Under the pieces are notes generated by a model. It saw only the letters and a program-made list of their open reading frames with translations. It ran no database searches and was not told the DNA's origin. Below, piece after piece: positions 52,127 through 61,869 of a DNA stretch of 64,000 nucleotides. The number at the start of each line of letters is the position of its first letter. Positions within the stretch are counted from its first letter, which is position 1. Made by a program: the position numbers and the translations under genes. Source of the DNA: Marivita sp046592965. GTDB taxonomy: Bacteria; Pseudomonadota; Alphaproteobacteria; Rhodobacterales; Rhodobacteraceae. The stretch covers positions 558,001 through 622,000 of the forward strand of contig NZ_JBISBV010000001.1 of NCBI RefSeq assembly GCF_046592965.1. Reading direction: 5' to 3'.

Positions 52127-53665
52127 ATGGGTATCCAAGCAGCCGAGATTTCTGCGATCCTGAAGGACCAGATCAAGAACTTCGGGCAGGACGCCGAAGT
52201 CTCCGAGGTGGGGCGTGTGCTCTCCGTCGGCGACGGTATCGCGCGTGTCTATGGCCTCGATAACATCCAGGCCGGTGAGATGGTCGAATTTCCCGGCGGT
52301 ATCCGGGGCATGGCGCTCAACCTTGAGTCCGATAACGTCGGCGTCGTGATCTTTGGGTCCGACCAGGAGATCAAGGAAGGCGACACCGTCAAGCGCACCA
52401 AATCGATCGTTGACGTGCCGGTGGGCAACGAATTGCTGGGCCGCGTTGTTGACGGTCTGGGCAACCCGATTGACGGAAAAGGTCCGATCGGTGCGACCGA
52501 ACGAGCGATCGCCGAAGTCAAGGCGCCGGGCATTATCCCGCGCAAATCGGTTCACGAGCCGATGGCGACCGGACTGAAAGCCGTGGACTCGATGATCCCG
52601 ATCGGCCGTGGCCAGCGTGAGCTTATCATTGGTGACCGTCAGACCGGCAAGACGGCCGTCGCGCTCGACGCGATGTTGAACCAGAAATCCTACAACGATG
52701 CCGCCGGAGACGATGAAAGCAAGAAGCTTTACTGCGTCTACGTCGCCATCGGCCAGAAGCGCTCCACAGTGGCGCAGTTGGTTAAAAAGCTCGAAGAGAA
52801 CGGTGCGATGGAATATTCCATCGTCGTCGCCGCGACCGCGTCCGACCCGGCGCCGTTGCAGTTCCTCGCGCCCTATGCCGCGACCTCGATGGCGGAATTC
52901 TTCCGCGACAACGGCCGCCACGCGCTCATCACCTACGATGACCTCTCCAAGCAGGCCGTGGCTTATCGCCAGATGTCCTTGCTTCTGCGCCGCCCGCCCG
53001 GCCGCGAAGCATATCCGGGTGACGTGTTCTACCTTCACTCGCGTCTGCTTGAGCGGTCCGCGAAGTTGAACGAGGATCATGGCGGCGGTTCTCTGACGGC
53101 GTTGCCGATTATCGAAACGCAAGGTGGTGACGTGTCGGCCTTTATTCCGACCAACGTGATCTCGATCACCGACGGCCAGATTTTCCTTGAGACAGAATTG
53201 TTCTATCAGGGCATCCGTCCTGCCGTGAACACCGGTCTTTCGGTGTCGCGCGTTGGCTCGTCGGCGCAAACCAAGGCGATGTCCTCGGTGGCCGGTCCGG
53301 TGAAGCTGTCGCTCGCGCAGTATCGCGAGATGGCGGCCTTTGCTCAGTTCGGCTCCGATCTTGATGCCTCGACCCAGCAATTGCTGAACCGTGGTGCGCG
53401 TCTGACCGAGCTGATGAAGCAGCCGCAGTACTCGCCGTTGACCAACGCCGAGATCGTGTGCGTGATCTTCGCCGGCACCAACGGTTATCTCGACAAGCTG
53501 CCGCTTGATCGGGTTCGGGATTTCGAACAGGGTCTGCTTGGCCATCTGCGTGGCAAGCGTAAGGACATCCTCGATTGGATCACCAACGAGGATCCCAAGA
53601 TCAAGGGCGACGCGGCAGACAAACTCAAGGCCGCGCTTGACGAATACGCAGCCGACTTCTCGTAA
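52127..53665 (+). CDS. atpA: ATP synthase F1 alpha subunit
   Basis: The 512-residue alpha subunit forms the non-catalytic nucleotide sites of the F1 hexamer. It has the beta-barrel start (AAEISAILKDQIKNFG), Walker A GDRQTGKT (169-176), and VSRVGSSAQTKAM near residue 370. It begins directly at the base after the atpH stop. Length is normal. Confidence 0.98.
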   Translation: MGIQAAEISAILKDQIKNFGQDAEVSEVGRVLSVGDGIARVYGLDNIQAGEMVEFPGGIRGMALNLESDNVGVVIFGSDQEIKEGDTVKRTKSIVDVPVGNELLGRVVDGLGNPIDGKGPIGATERAIAEVKAPGIIPRKSVHEPMATGLKAVDSMIPIGRGQRELIIGDRQTGKTAVALDAMLNQKSYNDAAGDDESKKLYCVYVAIGQKRSTVAQLVKKLEENGAMEYSIVVAATASDPAPLQFLAPYAATSMAEFFRDNGRHALITYDDLSKQAVAYRQMSLLLRRPPGREAYPGDVFYLHSRLLERSAKLNEDHGGGSLTALPIIETQGGDVSAFIPTNVISITDGQIFLETELFYQGIRPAVNTGLSVSRVGSSAQTKAMSSVAGPVKLSLAQYREMAAFAQFGSDLDASTQQLLNRGARLTELMKQPQYSPLTNAEIVCVIFAGTNGYLDKLPLDRVRDFEQGLLGHLRGKRKDILDWITNEDPKIKGDAADKLKAALDEYAADFS

Positions 53666-53677
53666 GGAGGCACCGCA

Positions 53678-54559
53678 ATGGCCAACCTTAAGGACCTGAA
53701 AAACCGGATCTCGTCGGTCAAATCGACCCGCAAGATCACCAAGGCCATGCAAATGGTGGCCGCCGCAAAACTGCGGCGGGCACAGGATGCTGCCGAGCAG
53801 TCACGTCCCTACACAGAGCGCTTCAATGCGGTTCTGGGATCGTTGGCGGCAAGTGTTGGCGACAGTGACAGCGCGCCCAAGCTCCTGCGCGGCACGGGCA
53901 AGGATGACGTGCATCTTCTCGTTGTCATGACCTCGGAGCGTGGTTTGTGTGGTGGCTTCAACGCCAACATCGCCAAGCTGGCCAAGCAAAAGGCGACCGA
54001 ATTGCTGGGCAAAGGCAAGACGGTCAAGATCCTGACCGTCGGCAAGAAAGGTCGCGATTCCATGAAGCGCGACTTTGGCGAATACTTTGTCGGCCATGTC
54101 GATCTGAGCGACGTCAAGCGCATCGGCTACGCTGACGCGCAGGGCATTGCCAGGGACATTCTGGGCCGGTTCGATGCGGGCGAGTTTGACGTTGCGACGA
54201 TTTTCTACGCGCAGTTCGTCAACGTCGTCAGCCAGATCCCGACCGAGCAACAGATCATCCCGGCGGCGTTCGACGCCCCCGATGACACGGCCGACGGTGC
54301 CGCGACGCTTTATGATTACGAACCGGACGAAGAGGCCATTCTGGCCGATCTTCTGCCGCGCGGTGTGGCGACACAGATCTTTGCGGCACTGCTTGAAAAC
54401 GGTGCGTCCGAGCAGGGTGCCCGCATGAGCGCAATGGACAACGCCACGCGCAACGCCGGTGAAATGATCGAGAAGCTTACCATCGAATACAACCGTTCGC
54501 GTCAGGCCGTGATTACCAACGAACTGATCGAAATTATCTCGGGCGCTGAGGCGCTCTAA
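53678..54559 (+). CDS. atpG: ATP synthase F1 gamma subunit
   Basis: The 293-residue gamma subunit is the central rotor shaft. Both terminal helices are clear: LKNRISSVKSTRKITKAMQMVAAAKLRRAQ at the N-terminus (shown here only as the KITKAMQMVAAAKL core) and NEMIEKLTIEYN-like NAGEMIEKLTIEYNRSRQA at the C-terminus. AGGAGG precedes the ATG. It lies between atpA and atpD. Confidence 0.97.
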   Translation: MANLKDLKNRISSVKSTRKITKAMQMVAAAKLRRAQDAAEQSRPYTERFNAVLGSLAASVGDSDSAPKLLRGTGKDDVHLLVVMTSERGLCGGFNANIAKLAKQKATELLGKGKTVKILTVGKKGRDSMKRDFGEYFVGHVDLSDVKRIGYADAQGIARDILGRFDAGEFDVATIFYAQFVNVVSQIPTEQQIIPAAFDAPDDTADGAATLYDYEPDEEAILADLLPRGVATQIFAALLENGASEQGARMSAMDNATRNAGEMIEKLTIEYNRSRQAVITNELIEIISGAEAL

Positions 54560-54575
54560 GGACCGGAGACGAAAC

Positions 54576-56000
<1,425 letters not shown>

Positions 56001-56009
56001 TGGCTCAAC

Positions 56010-56037
56010 CGTCCTCGCGGAGATTTTCGCGAGGACG
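56010..56037 (+). promoter_or_regulatory. Perfect hairpin between atpD and atpC
   Basis: CGTCCTCGCG (56010-56019) and CGCGAGGACG (56028-56037) form a flawless ten-base-pair stem with an eight-base loop, starting nine bases after the atpD stop. There is no T-run, so it is not a simple terminator. Hairpins in this position can act as RNA processing or stabilising elements, which would set a lower level of epsilon relative to beta. Confidence 0.6.
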
Positions 56038-56081
56038 CCCGCAAGGGCAGACACGCGTGTGACCCGAAAAGGAATTCACAG

Positions 56082-56516
56082 ATGGCAGATACAATGCAAT
56101 TCGATCTGGTCAGCCCCGAGCGCAGCCTGATGTCGGCGCAGGTCAAATCCGTGCAGCTTCCGGGTGCGGATGGCGACATGACGGCGATGCCGAACCATGC
56201 GCCGGTGATCACAACCTTGCGCCCCGGCGTCCTGAAGGTCGAGACCGAAAAAGGCACCGAAGAATTCGTCGTCACAGGCGGCTTTGCAGAGCTGGGCGAG
56301 AGCCTTTCGGTTCTGGCTGAGCGCGCGGTTCCGCGCGGCGATGTGGACCAGGCGACGTATGAAGCGATGGTCGATGAGGCCCAGACCTCTTATTACCAGA
56401 CCAAGGAAACATTCAAGAACGAGCCCGGCCCTGTTGATGACGCGGCCAAGCTGCTGGCTGACATGGTCGCCGTTGGCACCCATATCGGGCTGTCTCCGAA
56501 ACAACCGTCGCTCTGA
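56082..56516 (+). CDS. atpC: ATP synthase F1 epsilon subunit
   Basis: The 144-residue epsilon subunit inhibits F1 and forms part of the rotor. The N-terminal beta sandwich is complete (FDLVSPERSLMSAQV, PGADGDMTAMPNHAPVITTLRPGVL, FVVTGGFAELGESLSVLAERA), and the C-terminal part (about 95-144) is shorter and less clearly helical than in E. coli. AAGGAATT precedes the ATG. It ends the operon before a strong terminator. Confidence 0.97.
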   Translation: MADTMQFDLVSPERSLMSAQVKSVQLPGADGDMTAMPNHAPVITTLRPGVLKVETEKGTEEFVVTGGFAELGESLSVLAERAVPRGDVDQATYEAMVDEAQTSYYQTKETFKNEPGPVDDAAKLLADMVAVGTHIGLSPKQPSL

Positions 56517-56542
56517 CAGCGCCAACGGTTCGAACGATCTTG

Positions 56543-56569
56543 GGCTCCGCAGAAATGCGGGGCTTTTTT
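56543..56569 (+). terminator. Terminator of the atp operon
   Basis: GCTCCGCA (56544-56551) pairs with TGCGGGGC (56556-56563), one G-U included, around a GAAA loop and is followed by six T (56564-56569). It lies 27 bases after the atpC stop. Confidence 0.85.
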
Positions 56570-56637
56570 CATTTTTTCCGGCTGCGCTCTGCGGTATGGG
56601 TCGGGTTCTGGCCCGGCTGGGCTCATGGGGCGATGAC

Positions 56638-56988
56638 ATGCAGATTATCAGCAGTGCTCGGGTTGGGATCGCCCAAGGGTCGGTCAATCTGTTTTCAGAT
56701 TTCGAGGAAGGCGGCGAGATGTGGACCGGGCAGGGAACGCGCGTCCGGCGCCAAAAGGTTGTCTTTGAGCAGCCGTTTACCGCCCCTCCCGTCGTGCATG
56801 TCGCCTTGACCCTTTGGGATATGGACACAGCCCATAACGTGCGTGCCGATTTGGGTGCGGAGAATGTTACGGCCAGCGGGTTCGAGGCTGTGTTCTGCAC
56901 CTGGCTTGACACACGGGTTGCACGGGTGCGGATTTCCTGGATGGCGGTCGGCGCAGTATCGGGAGAGGATGACTGGGACGTCATCTAA
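56638..56988 (+). CDS. H-type lectin domain protein
   Basis: The 116-residue protein matches the H-type lectin fold first known from snail agglutinin: VVFEQPFTAPPVVHVALTLWDMD (in parts VFEQPFTAPP) and VTASGFEAVFCTWLDTRVARVRISWMAVG are typical strands with the conserved Trp. There is no signal peptide, so if secreted it uses another route. Such single-domain proteins bind sugars, often N-acetylgalactosamine. It starts at ATG 56638 and stands alone after the atp terminator; a terminator follows. Confidence 0.75.
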   Translation: MQIISSARVGIAQGSVNLFSDFEEGGEMWTGQGTRVRRQKVVFEQPFTAPPVVHVALTLWDMDTAHNVRADLGAENVTASGFEAVFCTWLDTRVARVRISWMAVGAVSGEDDWDVI

Positions 56989-57069
56989 GGTCGATTGCTC
57001 ATAGTCTCTGATGACTGATCGCTGCGCGCGATCAAGCCGTTACCCCTCGCGACCGCCCTGACCGGCGTG

Positions 57070-57102
57070 AAAATGGGCAGCAGCTTGCGCTGCCGCCCTT
57101 TT
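57070..57102. terminator. Bidirectional hairpin between the lectin and DUF481 genes
   Basis: GGGCAGCAGC (57075-57084) pairs with GCTGCCGCCC (57089-57098) with one A-C mismatch around a TTGC loop, with four T on the plus-strand side and an A-run on the other. It can serve the plus-strand lectin gene and the minus-strand DUF481 gene. Confidence 0.7.
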
Positions 57103-57146
57103 ACATGTGCCTGGCTCGCATGAGGTACGAGTAAGCTCAACTCAAC

Positions 57147-57977
57147 TTAGTTGAAGGAATAGACCAGCGACAGACCGATGGTGTTGTCGGTGTCTTTGAA
57201 ACCCGGCTCCGGATCGGTGTGATGCTCGGTCAGGATGCTCGTGCGCAGCGCGAGGGTATTGGTCATCGCGACGCTCAGCGCCAGATCGTTATAGATTACG
57301 GTGTCCCGCGACGACGTGACGATGTCGGTGTCGTTGGTCAGGTACACGGTTTCCGTCAGCTTTTGCGCATAGTCGGACGAAATGCCAAACGCCTCTTCGT
57401 TGATGTCACGACCGACATCGCTGATTTCAGCAAAACGGTAGCCCGGACCGGCCTGGATCGACCATTGACGGTTGGGTTCGTTGAAGATGCGGTAGCCAGC
57501 ACCGAGGATCAGAAAGGTGTCTGTCTCGAAGGCAGAGAATTCATCGACCGACCCCTGAAGCTTTGCAAAACCAAAGACCTTGGGATTGAAATCGCGGGTG
57601 TATTCGAGGCCATAGAACAGGCTCTCTTCGGTTTTCTTACCGTCGTCTTCGCCGTAAACATAGCTCAACTGAAGCTCGTAGCCGTTCGGTCCCTGAACGT
57701 AGTTCAGATCAGAACCGATCCCGACGTCGAGGCTGTCGGTGTTGCCAGTGCTGCCGAGAGCGCGCAGCGCGAAAGAGCCGGTGAAGCCCTGCGGGCGCCC
57801 TTCGTTGCCAAACCGGGTGATGTCACGCTCGGCATCGTCTTCGATGTCTTCGAGCAGATCTTCGTTGCGGTCTGCGGCGACGTTGGTGCCGGTAAAGACG
57901 TTTTGTGCGGAAGCAACCGACGCGAGGGACGTTGCGAGAATGACAGCGCCCAGTGCGGCGCGGGTAGGCGTGTTCAT
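57147..57977 (-). CDS. DUF481 outer membrane protein
   Basis: The 276-residue protein has a signal peptide (MNTPTRAALGAVILATSLASVASA) and DUF481 marks: TGSFALRALGSTGNTDSLDVGIG, YGLEYTRDFNPKVFGFA, and a final aromatic in LSLVYSFN as expected for an outer membrane barrel. An AAGGAATG site precedes the ATG at 57977. Family members are induced by salt stress or phage, and act as unknown-function barrels. The 5' leader has a small hairpin at 58003-58019. Confidence 0.88.
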   Translation of the reverse strand: MNTPTRAALGAVILATSLASVASAQNVFTGTNVAADRNEDLLEDIEDDAERDITRFGNEGRPQGFTGSFALRALGSTGNTDSLDVGIGSDLNYVQGPNGYELQLSYVYGEDDGKKTEESLFYGLEYTRDFNPKVFGFAKLQGSVDEFSAFETDTFLILGAGYRIFNEPNRQWSIQAGPGYRFAEISDVGRDINEEAFGISSDYAQKLTETVYLTNDTDIVTSSRDTVIYNDLALSVAMTNTLALRTSILTEHHTDPEPGFKDTDNTIGLSLVYSFN

Positions 57978-58329
57978 ATCGGCATTCCTTAAGATATTAG
58001 GGTGCAGAAAATCTCTGCATGGCGCCCATCTAGCGGAATTTCCGATCACGGTACGAAGTACATTTGTTGGGTTCCCGGATGACGAAAAAACCCGGCAGAA
58101 TCCACACATCGGCGACAAGGCGCGCATGGAAAAGCAAGCGATAACAATGAAGCGAATACCGCCAGAGATTGTGCCGCGATTAATTTTTCACGCTGACTTG
58201 AACTTGTCGCGTTTAGACATGTTTGTGAAAAGCATGTTTTAAGCCGCCTCATCGCAGGCGTTGCCTGCCAGGGCCCAGGCGAACCAGTCCAAATCGATTC
58301 GTTCGCCCGGATGAATAACGACCGTCGCT
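57978..58329. other. 352-base region between DUF481 and prs
   Basis: This region is AT-richer than its neighbours in parts. It contains a hairpin in the DUF481 leader (TGCAGA 58003-58008 with TCTGCA 58014-58019), a CGGAATTTCCG palindrome near 58033-58043, and the small reading frame at 58239-58346. No other coding signal is convincing. Confidence 0.5.
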
Positions 58330-58346
58330 TTACAGGATGCCTTCAT
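58239..58346 (-). CDS. Possible 35-residue small protein overlapping the 3' end of prs
   Basis: An ATG at 58346 lies inside the last codons of prs and opens a frame of 35 codons ending at 58239. The product contains VVIHPGERIDLDWFAWALAGNACDEAA (in parts: HPGERIDLDW and WALAGNACDE), which looks like ordered coding sequence rather than random, but there is no clear ribosome binding site. If real it would be translated by coupling to prs. The family is unknown. Confidence 0.35.
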   Translation of the reverse strand: MKASCKATVVIHPGERIDLDWFAWALAGNACDEAA

Positions 58347-59340
58347 AGATCGGGCCAAGCGTGTCGGTCTCAAACAGGGACGACACCGATGTTCCGTTCC
58401 AGATGTTGAGGATTGCTTGAGCAAACATGGGAGCGGTCGGAACGATGCGAATGTTCCGGGCCGCCGAGACGAATTCGGTGGGTTGGATAGAGTCGCTGAT
58501 GACCAGCGATTTCATGACCGAATTGGTGATCCGCTCAACCGCTGGCCCGCTCAGGACCCCGTGGGTGATGTAGGAATGTACTTCTGTCGCGCCGTGCTCG
58601 ATCAGAACTTCCGCGGCCTTGCACAGGGTTCCAGCAGTGTCGCAGATATCATCGACGATGATGCATTTCTTGCCGGTCACTTCGCCGATGACGGTCATCT
58701 CCGCAATCTCGCCGGGCTTTTCGCGGCGCTTGTCGACGATCGACAGCGGAGCGTTGATACGCTTGGCCAGTTCACGTGCACGGGCAACGCCGCCGACATC
58801 CGGAGAGACGACCATCAGATCGCTGGTGTCGTTTTTGAACTGGTTGAGAATATCGAGTGCAAAGATCGGTGACGCATAGAGGTTGTCGACAGGCATGTCG
58901 AAGAAACCCTGAATCTGCGCGGCGTGTAGGTCCATCGTCAAGACGCGTTCGATGCCCGCTTCGGCGATCATGTTGGCCACCAGCTTGGCGGTGATCGGGG
59001 TGCGCGCCTTGGTGCGGCGATCTTGTCGTGCATAACCGAAATACGGGATCACGGCGGTGATGCGCGCCGCCGAGGAGCGGCGCAGCGCGTCCGACATGAT
59101 GAGCAGTTCCATCAGGTTGTCGTTGGCCGGGTTCGAGGTCGGCTGGATGATGAACATGTCCTCGCCTCGGACGTTTTCGTAAACCTCGACGAATACTTCC
59201 TGATCGTTGAACCGTTCGACCCGCGCATTCACCAGCCCGATGTTCATGCCGCGATACATCGACATGCGCCGCGCGATCCCTTTGGCGAGCGGTAAATTCG
59301 CGTTGCCCGAAATCAGTTTGGGTTCATCAAGGCTGGGCAT
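58330..59340 (-). CDS. prs: Ribose-phosphate pyrophosphokinase
   Basis: Prs makes PRPP from ribose 5-phosphate and ATP for nucleotide, histidine and tryptophan synthesis. The 336-residue protein has RFNDQEVFVEVYENVRGEDM (in parts), AVIPYFGYARQDRRTKARTPITAK (core YFGYARQDR), and the PRPP loop IIVDDICDTAGTL. The start is ATG 59340 with GGAG upstream; an upstream extension is not family-like. It overlaps a possible small downstream frame. Confidence 0.97.
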   Translation of the reverse strand: MPSLDEPKLISGNANLPLAKGIARRMSMYRGMNIGLVNARVERFNDQEVFVEVYENVRGEDMFIIQPTSNPANDNLMELLIMSDALRRSSAARITAVIPYFGYARQDRRTKARTPITAKLVANMIAEAGIERVLTMDLHAAQIQGFFDMPVDNLYASPIFALDILNQFKNDTSDLMVVSPDVGGVARARELAKRINAPLSIVDKRREKPGEIAEMTVIGEVTGKKCIIVDDICDTAGTLCKAAEVLIEHGATEVHSYITHGVLSGPAVERITNSVMKSLVISDSIQPTEFVSAARNIRIVPTAPMFAQAILNIWNGTSVSSLFETDTLGPIYEGIL

Positions 59341-59443
59341 CAGGGGCGCTCCATAAAGGAAATAAATGACAGATTCGTGACGTTGCGCTCGCCTTAGCAT
59401 GGGCCTACCGTCCGGCAAACCCACTAGCCCGGAGTTCAGCCAG

Positions 59444-60043
59444 ATGCCTCACATTGATTACTTTTTCTCAACACTTTCGCCCTACACCTATCTTGCCGGG
59501 ACGCGGATGGAGGAGGTTGCGGAAAGACACGGCGCGACGATCACGTATAAACCGTTGGATGTCATGGCGTTGTTCGCGCGCACAGGGGGAACGCCGCCCA
59601 ATGAACGCCACCCAAGCCGTATGGAACTCCGGGCGCAGGAATTGGTGCGTCAGGCGAAAAAGCACAACATGCCGTTGAATCTCAAGCCTGCGCATTGGCC
59701 GACAAATGCAGCCCCAACGTCTTATGCGATCATTGCAGCGCAGACCGCCGGCGGTGGCGATCTTGCGCGGTTGGTGCATGGATATCTCAAGGCGGTTTGG
59801 GCGGACGAGGCCGACATTGCCGAAGATGACGTGGTGCGAGCGGGCTTGTCCGACGCCGGCTTTGATCCGGCGCTGGCAGACAGCGGTTTGTTGAGCGGAG
59901 CCGAGACCTACGCTGCCAATCAGGAGGAAGCGGTGGCGCGGGGCGTGTTTGGCGCGCCGTTCTATATCACCGACACCGACGAGCGTTTCTGGGGGCAGGA
60001 CCGGATCGACGATCTCGATCTGCATCTGGCGGGCAAGCTCTGA
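59444..60043 (+). CDS. DsbA-fold 2-hydroxychromene-2-carboxylate isomerase family protein
   Basis: The 199-residue protein belongs to the DsbA-fold HCCA isomerase family, kappa-GST-like enzymes that isomerise aromatic degradation products with glutathione. It has DYFFSTLSPYTYLAG (about 4-18), NERHPSRMELR and GVFGAPFYIT (about 160-169), and lacks a CxxC motif, as usual. GGAG precedes the ATG 59444. No aromatic catabolism genes are adjacent, so the substrate is unknown. The next gene overlaps its stop by one base. Confidence 0.85.
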   Translation: MPHIDYFFSTLSPYTYLAGTRMEEVAERHGATITYKPLDVMALFARTGGTPPNERHPSRMELRAQELVRQAKKHNMPLNLKPAHWPTNAAPTSYAIIAAQTAGGGDLARLVHGYLKAVWADEADIAEDDVVRAGLSDAGFDPALADSGLLSGAETYAANQEEAVARGVFGAPFYITDTDERFWGQDRIDDLDLHLAGKL

Positions 60044-60900
60044 TGCCAATGGGCGTCAAGGCTGGATTTCCGGTCTATTGGCGAACCTTTGGCGACGGGG
60101 AAGAGCCGGCGCTGCTATTGCATTGCGGATTGGCGCATTCCGGAGCGTGGGCACGCCTGGCCGCGCTTTTGGCGGATCGCTTGACGATGATCGCGCCGGA
60201 TATGCCCGGACACGGGCACAGCGGCGATTGGGATCCGGCGTATGATCTGCACGACCAGATCACCGCGATCGCGCGCGACTGTCTGGGGCAGGGCGGCCAT
60301 GTGATCGGTCACAGCTTTGGCGCAACCGTGGCGCTTCGGTTGGCGATAGAGATGCCCGAGCGGGTTTGCAGCCTGACGCTGATCGAGCCGGTCCTGTTTG
60401 CGGCGGCGAAAGAAAGTGATCCGATGGTTTTCCAGAGGTATCTCGAAACTATGCAGGGCGTGAACCACGCGATGGACCGCGAAGACTGGGCCGAGGCGGC
60501 GCGGCTCTTCACCGCGCTTTGGGGTGACGGACGGTCATGGGATACGCTTTCGGACAAGGAGCGCCGGACCTTTGCGGAGCAGGTTCCGTTTGTTCGACAG
60601 ACCGAGGGACATTTGGAGGATGACGGTGCCGGATTGCTGGATGCAGGCCGCTTGGAGGGTATCGCCTGTCCGGTAATGTTGCTGCGCGGAGCCGAGACGT
60701 TGCCCATCATCAGTGCGGTTCACGCGACGTTGCAGCGGCGTATTCCTGTGGCGCATGAACATGTTATCGGAGGCGCAGGCCATATGGCCCCGATCACTCA
60801 TCCCGAACCTGTCGCGCGCCGGATCAAGGCGCTGCTCGACGCGGCGCCCCCTTGCAAGACGGCAGGTGGTGCGCCATTTACCGAAGCAATGAGACGTTAG
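60043..60900 (+). CDS. Alpha/beta hydrolase
   Basis: The 285-residue protein has the alpha/beta hydrolase fold with oxyanion-type LLLHCGLAHSGAW (about 22), APDMPGHGHSGDW, nucleophile elbow GHSFGA (Ser about 88), and a C-terminal His in GGAGHMAPITHPE (about 247-259). It starts at the stop base of the isomerase gene (TGATG), so the two are co-translated. The substrate is unknown. Confidence 0.88.
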   Translation: MPMGVKAGFPVYWRTFGDGEEPALLLHCGLAHSGAWARLAALLADRLTMIAPDMPGHGHSGDWDPAYDLHDQITAIARDCLGQGGHVIGHSFGATVALRLAIEMPERVCSLTLIEPVLFAAAKESDPMVFQRYLETMQGVNHAMDREDWAEAARLFTALWGDGRSWDTLSDKERRTFAEQVPFVRQTEGHLEDDGAGLLDAGRLEGIACPVMLLRGAETLPIISAVHATLQRRIPVAHEHVIGGAGHMAPITHPEPVARRIKALLDAAPPCKTAGGAPFTEAMRR

Positions 60901-60918
60901 CGGCCACAGGAGACTGGT

Positions 60919-61842
60919 ATGATCGAACTCGGACAAAGCCCCAATGATGCCGACCTGATCAAGGATGTGTCACAAGAGGCCTTCATGGCCGAGGTTGTCG
61001 AAGGCAGCATGAACGGACCGGTGATCGTTGATTTCTGGGCGCCGTGGTGTGGGCCGTGCAAGACATTGGGCCCTCAACTCGAAGCGGCGGTTCGCTCTGC
61101 GCGCGGTGCGGTGCGGATGGTCAAACTCAACGTTGATGAGTCACAGGAACTGGTGCAGGCCTTGGGCCAGCAAGGGTTGCCGATCCAGTCGATCCCGACG
61201 GTGATTGCCTTTGTGCAAGGGCGACCGGTCGATATGTTCCAGGGGGCGAAATCGCCTTCCGAGTTGAAGGTGTTCGTCGATAAGGTGATCGAAGCGGCGG
61301 GCGGCGAGACCGGAAACGGGCTGGATGATGCTGTCGAGGCGGCTGAGGAAATGCTCGACACGGGTGCGGCTGTCGATGCGATCCAGACATTTTCGGCGGT
61401 GCTGGAAGAAGAGCCGCACCACGCGCGGGCCTATGCGGGGTTGGTGCGGGCCAATCTGGCGATTGGCGAAGTCGAGCAGGCCGAGGCCATTTTGAACGGC
61501 GCGCCGGCGGAAATTTCTGAAAGCGCAGAGATCGAAGCGGCTCACGCACAGCTTCTCTTGGCCAAACAAGCCAACAATTCCGGCCCGGTGACAGAGTTGC
61601 AGGCGAAGGTCGATGCAAATGCAGACGACCATCAGGCGCGGTTCGATCTGGCGCAGGCGCTTTATGCATCGGGCGATGGTCAGGCAGCGGTCGATCATCT
61701 GCTGGAACTGTTCCGGCGTGATCGTGAATGGAATGACGGTGCCGCCAAGACGCAGCTGATGACAATCTTCGAGGCGCTCAAGCCGAATGATCCCGTCGCG
61801 TTGAACGGGCGGCGACGTTTAAGCTCGATGATATTTGCCTGA
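60919..61842 (+). CDS. cnoX: CnoX/YbbN-type thioredoxin with C-terminal repeat domain
   Basis: The 307-residue protein has an N-terminal thioredoxin domain with WCGPC (Cys44, Cys47; ATG 60919) and a C-terminal tetratricopeptide-like helical domain (about 125-307, AAEEMLDTGAAVDAIQTFSAVLEEEPHHARA in parts). This is the CnoX architecture, a chaperone that protects proteins during hypochlorous stress. Having both cysteines, unlike E. coli CnoX, suggests it is redox-active. CAGGAGA precedes the start. Confidence 0.88.
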   Translation: MIELGQSPNDADLIKDVSQEAFMAEVVEGSMNGPVIVDFWAPWCGPCKTLGPQLEAAVRSARGAVRMVKLNVDESQELVQALGQQGLPIQSIPTVIAFVQGRPVDMFQGAKSPSELKVFVDKVIEAAGGETGNGLDDAVEAAEEMLDTGAAVDAIQTFSAVLEEEPHHARAYAGLVRANLAIGEVEQAEAILNGAPAEISESAEIEAAHAQLLLAKQANNSGPVTELQAKVDANADDHQARFDLAQALYASGDGQAAVDHLLELFRRDREWNDGAAKTQLMTIFEALKPNDPVALNGRRRLSSMIFA

Positions 61843-61869
61843 ACCGTTCAGGGGGCTACGTCCTGAGCC

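Noticed and set aside
51767..53752. A 661-codon minus-strand open frame across atpH and atpA
   Set aside because: It is antisense to two highly conserved ATP synthase genes and shows no family features of its own.
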